Below are positions 7,045 to 13,080 of a stretch of 14,520 nt of DNA, in pieces. A program made the position numbers and the translations under genes. The stretch is from Oceanospirillales bacterium (GTDB lineage Bacteria > Pseudomonadota > Gammaproteobacteria > Xanthomonadales > SZUA-36). Within the stretch, counting starts at the first letter, position 1, and every line of letters starts with the position of its first letter. The DNA lies in assembly GCA_003232965.1 (NCBI GenBank), contig QIKG01000289.1, positions 1-14,520 of the forward strand. The letters are read 5' to 3'. Below the pieces are notes generated by a model. The model did not search any database, was not told the DNA's origin, and worked only from the letters and a program-made list of their open reading frames with translations.

Positions 7045-7476
7045 TTATCGATTAAAAAAAGTAAATAGATTAAAACGAGACGTGTTCGATTCTTCGCGCC
7101 AATTAATGACTACATCATCTACAAGAAAATTGTCTCCTCCTGATTCTCGAATCACTTGAAAAGTATTATTTCCTTGTACAAGTATTTCTGCTGGAATTAT
7201 TGTAAAACTCGTAATCCAATTCTCTGCTTTTCCCCCAGGAAACAACCCTGCAGAACGGAATGGATTCCCGTTAATTGAAAAGCTATGCCATTTATCCTGT
7301 ACACCATAAGCATTGATAAGAAAATAACCTTCTCCAACAGGGTTTTGTTCAATATTGAAATTGAAGATGGATGTTTGATCTCCGACAAACTCAAACCCCT
7401 GATCATTTGATATATCATCCTTATTATCGCCCAGGTGTTTTCTGATATATATCGTAGTAAAATTTACTGCTGCCAT
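7045..7476 (-). CDS. Small hypothetical protein, predicted beta-sandwich (galactose-binding/jelly-roll-like)
   Basis: The product is 143 residues with ATG at 7476 and AGGAG six nt upstream, a clear ribosome site. There is no signal peptide or membrane segment. The order of motifs resembles jelly-roll domains such as the N-terminal domain of glycoside hydrolase family 2. WHSFSINGNPF (strand with an H-x-x-x-I-N-G turn) is followed by ENWITSFTIIPAEIL, then GNNTFQVIRESGGDNFLVDDVVINWRE, the L-x-x-G-x-N-x-x-x-I pattern that ends such folds. This is a fold inference from pattern, not a family assignment. The C-terminal RFNLFTFFNR is outside that pattern. It lies directly beyond the attC-like site on the opposite strand, a place where unrecognised cassette genes occur. 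No catalytic residues stand out; ligand or sugar binding is possible but unproven. Confidence 0.65.
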   Translation of the reverse strand: MAAVNFTTIYIRKHLGDNKDDISNDQGFEFVGDQTSIFNFNIEQNPVGEGYFLINAYGVQDKWHSFSINGNPFRSAGLFPGGKAENWITSFTIIPAEILVQGNNTFQVIRESGGDNFLVDDVVINWREESNTSRFNLFTFFNR

Positions 7477-7539
7477 AATAATCTCCTAATAGTTAGTAAA
7501 CCAGTTGAAATAAGTTACAGACATGCAAAATGGTTGAGG

Positions 7540-7583
7540 GAATTCATAGTGAATTCAAGTGAATTCATAGGATGAATTCATAG
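7540..7583. repeat. Clustered GAATTCATAG repeats upstream of the transposase remnant
   Basis: GAATTCATAG occurs at 7540-7549, 7561-7570 and 7574-7583, with a variant GAATTCAAG at 7551-7559. Spacings are 10-13 bp. The last copy runs directly into GACAGGCAC, which resembles the GACAGACCC core at 8031-8038. Two further GAATTC sites flank the attC-like site (6901 and 6998). Confidence 0.75.
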
Positions 7584-7684
7584 GACAGGCACATCATCAT
7601 AAACATCCTACAGGTAACCACATAGGTTTGCTGATGATTTTCCCCAGTCAAAGCCCCAAAATAGGCTCTCAATTGGAGAAAAAC

Positions 7685-8050
7685 ATGACTTTAGCTAGAA
7701 AACAGCTTATATCTATAGAAGATACGCCCTACTATCACATCATTAGTCGTTGTGTGCGCAGAGCCTTTCTCTGTGGCCATGACACACTTGCGGATCGTTC
7801 CTACGAACACCGTCGCCAATGGATCGTTGATCGTCTGGAATATTTAGCTGATATCTTTAGTATTGATGTTTGTGCTTATGCAGTTATGAACAATCATTAT
7901 CATTTGGTGTTAAAAGTCAGATGCACTAAAGAGTGGTCTGATATACGAGTATTGGAAGAATGGGGATCTTTATGCTCTCTTCCAGCTAATTGTCAGTGCT
8001 ATCTTAGAATCAATAGAGAATCAATAGGGGACAGACCCGAATGGTACTAA
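7685..8050 (+). pseudogene. Truncated REP-associated/IS200-like Y1 (HUH) transposase
   Basis: Known family: single-domain HUH Y1 transposases (RAYT) bind palindromic REP sequences and nick single strands through one tyrosine. Seen: ATG 7685 has GGAG six nt upstream. The N terminus TPYYHIISRCVRRAFLCG, the block YEHRRQWIVDRL and the metal-binding His pair in NNHYHLVLKV are typical. Similarity to the family continues to about WSDIRVLEEWG. After that the reading becomes low-complexity and ends RINRESIGDRPEWY, encoded by a tandem repeat and a REP-like half palindrome. The family normally runs well over 200 residues, with the catalytic tyrosine in the missing part, so the protein should be inactive. 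An upstream in-frame ATG at 7628 would add 19 residues but has no good ribosome site. ATCATCA (7593-7599) and TGATGAT (7632-7638) can pair in the leader. Confidence 0.8.
8006..8044. repeat. 11-bp tandem duplication joined to a chimeric REP-like half palindrome
   Basis: AGAATCAATAG is present twice head to tail (8006-8016, 8017-8027) and runs into GGGACAGACCCGAATGG (8028-8044). The left side looks like the arm at 6815-6822, while the right side repeats CAGACCCGAATGG found again at 8157-8169. The segment codes for the last residues of the broken transposase frame. Confidence 0.75.
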
Positions 8051-8157
8051 GTTAAGGGTATTTACCATAGTTTTAAATTTGAATAAAACAATAGAAACGC
8101 AGGTTTTATGCGGTTGTTAAGCCTGTTAAAGTAGCTTAACTTAGCGCCATTCGGGTC
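8034..8157. repeat. REPIN-like inverted pair of REP elements
   Basis: The segment 8034-8056 (GACCCGAATGG, TA, CTAAGTTAAG) is the reverse complement of 8135-8157 except at two positions, giving 21 of 23 matching bases. The loop of 78 bp is AT-rich and without a gene. Two REPs facing each other over a short spacer is the REPIN arrangement known to be mobilised by RAYT proteins, and the remnant of such a protein ends exactly here. The right arm continues into the palindrome at 8146-8170. Confidence 0.75.
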
Positions 8158-8170
8158 AGACCCGAATGGC
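8146..8170. repeat. 25-bp perfect palindrome (GGGTC-A-GACCC core)
   Basis: The arms GCCATTCGGGTC (8146-8157) and GACCCGAATGGC (8159-8170) are perfectly complementary over 12 bp around a central A (8158). The same core with different outer arms is at 6815-6843. No T run follows. Confidence 0.85.
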
Positions 8171-8213
8171 ACTCTGCGCATTTTTCAAACTATTCAAAAA
8201 TATACTTGATCGC

Positions 8214-8260
8214 GCATACTATATGATATACAGTATGCATAAGACTGTACGACACACAGT
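8214..8260 (+). promoter_or_regulatory. Dyad-symmetry operator/promoter region of the padR operon
   Basis: GCATACT (8214-8220) and AGTATGC (8232-8238) bracket ATATGATATAC; across the 25-bp dyad 10 of 12 pairs match. A second dyad, ACTGT (8244-8248) and ACAGT (8256-8260), follows. Promoter-like hexamers TTGATC (8206-8211) and TATGAT (8222-8227) overlap or adjoin the first dyad, though their spacing is not ideal. Inference: autoregulation by the PadR protein encoded at 8305, which is common for this family. Confidence 0.5.
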
Positions 8261-8304
8261 AAAAAGAAAAGATTTATACACTGCTTTTACTATCGGGTGA
8301 AAAG

Positions 8305-8634
8305 ATGACTGAAATTGAACATTATCAAAAATTGAAATTAGAATTACGCCGAGGGGTGTTAATTCTAGCGGTTCTTTCAGAATTACGCGAAGAGCATTAC
8401 GGCTATTCTTTACGAAAAAACTTGGCCACACAAGGACTAGAAATAGACGAAGGCACGCTTTATCCGCTGATCAGGCGTTTAGAAAAGCAGAAGTTATTAA
8501 GCAGTGAATGGCGCGAAGAAAATAACCGTAAGAAGCGCTTTTACCAGTTATCCAATATTGGATTAGAAGTTCTCAGCAAGCTGACAGCCGAATGGCGACA
8601 AACTCAATCCACCTTGAACGAAATTTTAAGTTAA
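8305..8634 (+). CDS. PadR-family transcriptional regulator
   Basis: PadR proteins are dimeric winged-helix repressors. Seen: 109 residues, with the N-terminal helix LRRGVLILAVLSEL (14-27), HYGYSLRKNL (31-40), and the family signature EGTLYPLIRRLEKQKLLSSEW (49-69), which covers the recognition helix and the start of the wing. RKKRFYQLSNIGLEVL (75-90) follows, then a C-terminal helix for dimerisation. The length is that of the short PadR-s2 type. Start ATG 8305 has GGTGA a few bases upstream. The next gene starts 19 bp after its stop and encodes a HAAS-domain membrane protein, a partner repeatedly found beside PadR genes, so the two form an operon. The dyad at 8214-8238 is the likely autoregulatory site. 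The inducing signal is unknown. The region is AT-richer than the genes from 9.7 kb on. Confidence 0.9.
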   Translation: MTEIEHYQKLKLELRRGVLILAVLSELREEHYGYSLRKNLATQGLEIDEGTLYPLIRRLEKQKLLSSEWREENNRKKRFYQLSNIGLEVLSKLTAEWRQTQSTLNEILS

Positions 8635-8653
8635 GCGGTTACCGGAGACAATT

Positions 8654-9619
8654 ATGAAAATGATAAACAATTACTTAAATAGTTTTGAAAATTATTTACC
8701 AGAAGATAATAAAGAAGAAATTCGGTCTGAACTGGAATCATCAATTTATGACGAAGTTGATGATATGAAAAAACAACTGGGCCGAGATCTTTCGCAAGAT
8801 GAACAAGAAACATATCTTTTAAAACTTGGACATCCAATGCGTGTTGCTGCGAATTATTTACCTAATCAAGAATTGATTAACAAAGATTATTTTCCCGCGT
8901 ATAAAAAAGCGCTTGAACTCTCATTTGTGATTTTTTCAATCATAATTTTATTAAATAGTATTTATTTGAATTTTGAAGACTTATCAATTATTGGCTTTAT
9001 CGTTGATGTATTTTGGCGAATACTAACATTGAGTGTGTATGTATTCGTGAGCGTTACAGTATTTTTTTACTTGATGCAAAAAAATAATTATGACCTTAAT
9101 AAACTTTATTCATGGTCACCAAAGGAGCTAACAAGTAGTGGAAAAAAAGTACCCTTAAGTCGCTTCGATCGATTTTTTGAAATGATGTTTGAAGGTATAT
9201 TTTTAGCTTTTTGGAATTACCTCTTTTATTCTAAACAAGTTTTTATTGTGCCTTCATTCATCGATAATCGAATATTGCAAAATATCTCTTTCTCCCCGGA
9301 GTGGCAAAGTCTTCATTGGATTGTCAATGTGTTGGTTGGTGCAAGTTTTATATTGAATGCCTACCATTTCTTGTCGGGACATAAAAACACATGGACTACT
9401 CTGATAAATATATCAAACAATCTCTTGAGCATCGCAGTTTTGATTTTTATTGCCAGTTTTGACCAGTTCATAGTGGTTGAGTCTTTCGAAGTCGCCGATT
9501 TTAATTGGCAGAAAGTAGTTAAAACTTTTAATCTTAATATATTAGTTGTTCTAGGCGTTATCGCTTTAGTTACGCTATGGGATATCTACTCTGATGTTAA
9601 GCGGTTAAAGTTAAATTAA
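8654..9619 (+). CDS. HAAS-domain multi-pass membrane protein, PadR partner
   Basis: Seen: 321 residues. The first ~75 form a soluble helical domain (NNYLNSFENYLPEDNKEEI, then SELESSIYDEVDD, then LSQDEQETYLLKLGHPMRVAANYLP). This matches the HAAS/DUF1700-type pattern of an N-terminal region ending in an L-G-x-P motif before the membrane. About six hydrophobic segments follow, near 87-104, 112-140, 177-193, 222-240, 252-272 and 290-310, so it sits in the inner membrane. Known: HAAS proteins are encoded next to PadR regulators and are thought to act in signalling with them; the mechanism is not established. The ATG has GGAG six nt upstream, 19 bp after the padR stop. The C-terminal membrane part is not a family I recognise. 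The gene is followed by a bidirectional terminator. Confidence 0.8.
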   Translation: MKMINNYLNSFENYLPEDNKEEIRSELESSIYDEVDDMKKQLGRDLSQDEQETYLLKLGHPMRVAANYLPNQELINKDYFPAYKKALELSFVIFSIIILLNSIYLNFEDLSIIGFIVDVFWRILTLSVYVFVSVTVFFYLMQKNNYDLNKLYSWSPKELTSSGKKVPLSRFDRFFEMMFEGIFLAFWNYLFYSKQVFIVPSFIDNRILQNISFSPEWQSLHWIVNVLVGASFILNAYHFLSGHKNTWTTLINISNNLLSIAVLIFIASFDQFIVVESFEVADFNWQKVVKTFNLNILVVLGVIALVTLWDIYSDVKRLKLN

Positions 9620-9725
9620 CTACTTGAACCACTCAGGAAAGCTTCTGGTTGATTCAGTGTTAGATAATCTTCAGAGAAGTATGTTGAGAAAATAGGGTAT
9701 CGGCTAATCTGATTACCCATTTATC

Positions 9726-9757
9726 AAAAAGCCGACATCGAGTGATGCCGGCTTTTT
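9726..9757. terminator. Bidirectional rho-independent terminator
   Basis: AAAAAGCCG (9726-9734) pairs with CGGCTTTTT (9749-9757), and inside it CATC (9736-9739) pairs with GATG (9744-9747) across one A-C mismatch, with loop GAGT. The stem carries a T run on both strands, so it can end transcription of the HAAS gene from the left and of the prolyl oligopeptidase gene from the right. Confidence 0.85.
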
Positions 9758-9773
9758 AGTTTTTGCCTATTTG

Positions 9774-11864
9774 TTACTTCAATTGGTCTATCAAATAACT
9801 ATAAACCAGCGCATTTAAATAAGCAGACTGCTTTTTGTTGCTAGCACCGGCATGACCACCTTCGGTGTTTTCATAATAATAAAGTGGAATACCCATGGCA
9901 TCCATTTTAGCCACCATTTTGCGTGCATGCGCGGGGTGGACCCGGTCATCACGGGTTGATGTGGTGAAGAATACTTTGGGGTAGTTTTTGTCTGCATTCA
10001 AGTTATGATAGGGCGAATACTTGCTGATATAGTTCCATTCTGCTGGAGTGTCTGGATCACCATATTCTGCCATCCAGCTGGCACCAGCGAGTAATTTGTT
10101 AAAGCGTTGCATGTCCAACAATGGCACCTGACAAACCACTGCATTGAATAAATCTGGACGCTGGGTAAGCATTACGCCCATTAACAGGCCGCCGTTACTA
10201 CCACCGCGAATACCCAGGTGTTGGGGTGAAGTGACCTTGTGCTCAATTAGATTTTCAGCGACGGCAATAAAGTCATCAAAAGCTCGTTGACGATTTTCTT
10301 TGAGTGCAGCCAGATGCCAGGCTGGTCCGAATTCACCGCCGCCACGGATATTGGCAAGCACATAAACACCGCCCTGATCCAGCCAGTCAACCCCGATAGT
10401 GGCCGAGTAAGACGGCCGCATGGAAACTTCAAAACCACCATAGCCATATAGCAATACCGGGTTTGTGCCATCCAGCTGCATGTCTTTACGGGCCACCATG
10501 AAATAAGGGATCAGGCTACCGTCTTTTGATGTCACAGCATGTTGGCTGACTACATAGGGTGAAGCATCAAAAAATGCAGGTAGGGATTTAACTTTAGTGC
10601 TCTGCAGCTCAGCATCGAGGAAATAGAGTGTGTTTGGGCTAAGAAATCCGGTATAGGAATAAAACACCTGATTTGAGGTATCACTGCTGGCGATGACGGA
10701 AATACTGCCACGGGTTGGGGTGTCTACAATTGTGTTTTTCCATTGCCCATCTGCAAAGGTATAGGCATATAGTTCACTACGCACATTATTCAACATATTA
10801 ATTAACAGGCGGTCGCGCGTGATGGACAGACCACTAATGGTACTGCGTTTATCCGGGTTTAGGACCATTGTAAAGTCGCGACTGCCTTGCATAAACGAAT
10901 CAAAATCAATGCTAATCAGGCTACCCTGTGGGTAAGTGTTGTTGTCTATATTCCAGTCGGTTTTCAGTCGAACCAGCATCTGACCTTTGAAAATTGAACT
11001 CAAATCTGCATCAGCAGGTATTTCAATAGCGGTCAATTTATCATCATGATAGTAATGCATTGTGCTGGTATAAAAAGTTTGTGCCTGAATGATTATCGGG
11101 TAATTACCTTCGGGGGTGGTATAAACAGCGCCCCAGATACCGACATCGGTTTTATCGCCTGTAAACAGGGTTTTGGCTGCCGATAATTCTGTGCCGCGAG
11201 TCCAGAGTTTAGAAATACGCGGATAACCTGAGTCAGTCATGCTGTCTTCGCCGAAATTAGTACCGATTAAAACCTGGTCTTTATTAATCCAGCTGATGCC
11301 ACCTTTTGATTCTTCGGTGATAAAGCCATCTTTCACAAAAGTTTTCTTTTGCATATCAAACTCACGCCGAACTGATGCATCTGCACCGCCACGAGAAAGC
11401 GTAACAATACAATGACGGTATTCGGGATAAAGACAGTTGTTGCCTTTGTACACCCAGTTTTCGTCCTCGCTTTCAGCCAGGGCGTCAATATCTAAAACGG
11501 TTTCCCATGTAGGCTCAGCTTTGCGGTATTCCTGCAGACTGGTGCGGCGTAATATGCCACGAACATGGTTCTGGTCGCGCCAGAAATTGTAGATGTATTC
11601 CCCGCGCAGAGACGGGTAGGCTATTTGCTTATCGGAGTTGTAAATTTCAAGGTTCTTCTCAAAAAATGGTTTAAAAGTCGGCAGGTTTTCCAACACCTTC
11701 AGACTTTTGGTGTTTTGGCCTTCAACCCAGTCCAGAGCTTTTTCGCCGAGCACATCTTCCAGCCAGATATAAGGATCCTCAGTAGGTTGCTGCTCGGCCT
11801 GGAGAGCAGAGCTTAAAAGAAACAAGCTTAGGGTGATTGTTGCAAAGCGACTTATAGGTTTCAT
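9774..11864 (-). CDS. Secreted prolyl oligopeptidase (serine peptidase family S9A)
   Basis: Known role: S9A enzymes cut short peptides after proline; the N-terminal beta-propeller excludes large proteins. Seen: 696 residues. A signal peptide (SRFATITLSLFLLSSALQA, cut before EQQPTEDP) directs export, probably to the periplasm. DPYIWLED near residue 30 is the family N-terminal motif. The propeller spans about 80-430, and the alpha/beta-hydrolase domain follows. The nucleophile Ser556 is in GIRGGSNGGLL; Asp639 and Arg641 (the latter a substrate carboxylate binder in the porcine enzyme) are in TRDDRVHP; His671 is in EGGHAGA; Trp597, which stacks on the substrate proline, is in GASWMAEYGDP. All active-site residues are present, and length is normal for a prolyl oligopeptidase plus signal peptide. 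The start at ATG 11864 has a weak GGAAT site. It is the last of three minus-strand genes, 140 bp from the cysK-like gene, so it probably has its own promoter. Confidence 0.95.
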   Translation of the reverse strand: MKPISRFATITLSLFLLSSALQAEQQPTEDPYIWLEDVLGEKALDWVEGQNTKSLKVLENLPTFKPFFEKNLEIYNSDKQIAYPSLRGEYIYNFWRDQNHVRGILRRTSLQEYRKAEPTWETVLDIDALAESEDENWVYKGNNCLYPEYRHCIVTLSRGGADASVRREFDMQKKTFVKDGFITEESKGGISWINKDQVLIGTNFGEDSMTDSGYPRISKLWTRGTELSAAKTLFTGDKTDVGIWGAVYTTPEGNYPIIIQAQTFYTSTMHYYHDDKLTAIEIPADADLSSIFKGQMLVRLKTDWNIDNNTYPQGSLISIDFDSFMQGSRDFTMVLNPDKRSTISGLSITRDRLLINMLNNVRSELYAYTFADGQWKNTIVDTPTRGSISVIASSDTSNQVFYSYTGFLSPNTLYFLDAELQSTKVKSLPAFFDASPYVVSQHAVTSKDGSLIPYFMVARKDMQLDGTNPVLLYGYGGFEVSMRPSYSATIGVDWLDQGGVYVLANIRGGGEFGPAWHLAALKENRQRAFDDFIAVAENLIEHKVTSPQHLGIRGGSNGGLLMGVMLTQRPDLFNAVVCQVPLLDMQRFNKLLAGASWMAEYGDPDTPAEWNYISKYSPYHNLNADKNYPKVFFTTSTRDDRVHPAHARKMVAKMDAMGIPLYYYENTEGGHAGASNKKQSAYLNALVYSYLIDQLK

Positions 11865-12003
11865 TGGGATTCCATTACTATTGTGAATAAGCCGCTAGTT
11901 TACTCAAACTAACGGTCGACTCACAAGCAGTTTGTCGATAGAAAGATACTTTACTGTGCTTATACGAATATTACTCAAAGCGGTGACTAATTATATAAAT
12001 GGC

Positions 12004-13008
12004 CTAATCTAACTTAAAGAAACTGGCTTTTGCTGGGATGATCAGATTTTTAGTCGCCAGCCACTCCGGGTTGAACAAGCGTGATTGATAGCGACTGCCA
12101 TGATCGGTAAGCAAGGTGACTATGGTGTTGCCGGGACCCAGTTGACCAGCTAACCAAACGGCTGCGGCAACATTTAGTCCTGATGATGCACCCACAAGCA
12201 GCCCCTCATGGTTGAGCAAGTGATAGACCATATCAACAGTTATCTGGTCATCTATGGTTACCGCAGTATCAATCTCAGTACCTTGTAGGTTGGCAGTAAC
12301 CCGTCCATTACCGATACCTTCGGTAATGGAGCCATCACCGGTTAATTTTAGTTCGCCATTCAGTACCCATTGAGCCAATACGCTGCCGGTCGGGTCTGCT
12401 AGTGCTATACAAGTATCAGGGTTTTGTTGTTTTAGATACCGACCGATACCTGCAAGCGTTCCACCGGTGCCGGTAGCACAGATAAATCCGTTGATAGCGC
12501 CATCGGTTTGTTGCCAAATTTCAGGCCCAGTGGTGTTGAAATGCGCATCCCGGTTGGCGGTGTTATCGAACTGGTTGGCCCAGATGGCGTTTTTAGTTTC
12601 ATCCGCAATTTTTTTGGCAATATGCACATAGTTTTCAGGGTTTTTAAATGGTACCGCAGGCACAGCTATGACCTCAGCTCCTAATAGTTTGAGGCTATCC
12701 AATTTTTCCTGTGATTGGGTTTCCGGGATAACTATTACACATTTATAACCACGGGCATTACAAATATGCGCCAATCCAATGCCGGTATTGCCAGCAGTGC
12801 CTTCAACAACGGTGCCGCCCGGCTTTAGCAAGCCCGATTTTTCGGCCTGTTGAATCAAGGAAAAAGCTGCACGGTCTTTAACCGAACCGCCGGGGTTCAT
12901 AAATTCAGCCTTTACCAGAATGTTACATTGGCTAAGCTCGCTGAGAGTGCTTAATTTTATCAGTGGCGTATTTCCAATGGCGCCATTAAAACCTTTGACT
13001 ATGTTCAT
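12004..13008 (-). CDS. PLP-dependent cysteine synthase family protein (CysK-like)
   Basis: Known role: O-acetylserine sulfhydrylases replace the acetyl group of O-acetylserine with sulfide to make cysteine, in the cytoplasm with PLP. Seen: fold-type II PLP enzyme of 334 residues. GAIGNTPLIKL leads, then NPGGSVKDR with the Schiff-base Lys44. TAGNTGIG is the substrate loop and GTGGTLAG the phosphate-binding glycine loop. GASSGLN and LLTDHGSRYQSRLFNPEWL are near the C terminus. The loop reads TAGNTG rather than the TSGNTG of classical CysK, and the C-terminal GSRYQS block marks a distinct CysK subfamily, so specificity may differ (another amino-acid beta-replacement or elimination is possible). 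Start: ATG 13008 is preferred because GGAA lies upstream and the family starts there; ATG 13020 adds four residues but has no ribosome site. Only about 70 bp separate it from the glcB stop, so co-transcription is plausible. Confidence 0.85.
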   Translation of the reverse strand: MNIVKGFNGAIGNTPLIKLSTLSELSQCNILVKAEFMNPGGSVKDRAAFSLIQQAEKSGLLKPGGTVVEGTAGNTGIGLAHICNARGYKCVIVIPETQSQEKLDSLKLLGAEVIAVPAVPFKNPENYVHIAKKIADETKNAIWANQFDNTANRDAHFNTTGPEIWQQTDGAINGFICATGTGGTLAGIGRYLKQQNPDTCIALADPTGSVLAQWVLNGELKLTGDGSITEGIGNGRVTANLQGTEIDTAVTIDDQITVDMVYHLLNHEGLLVGASSGLNVAAAVWLAGQLGPGNTIVTLLTDHGSRYQSRLFNPEWLATKNLIIPAKASFFKLD

Positions 13009-13080
13009 TGATAATTCCATTTTTTACTGTTGAATCTAAATAGACCCTAAAGTCACAATGTATATTACTTAATCATTTAA

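Noticed and set aside
10247..10471. Open frames antisense or shifted within the prolyl oligopeptidase, malate synthase and bioA genes
   Set aside because: They lie wholly inside strongly identified genes in other frames and show no family motifs.
11913..11939. TCGAC/GTCGA inverted repeat upstream of the prolyl oligopeptidase as an operator
   Set aside because: Five-base arms with a long spacer are not above chance and no regulator is suggested.
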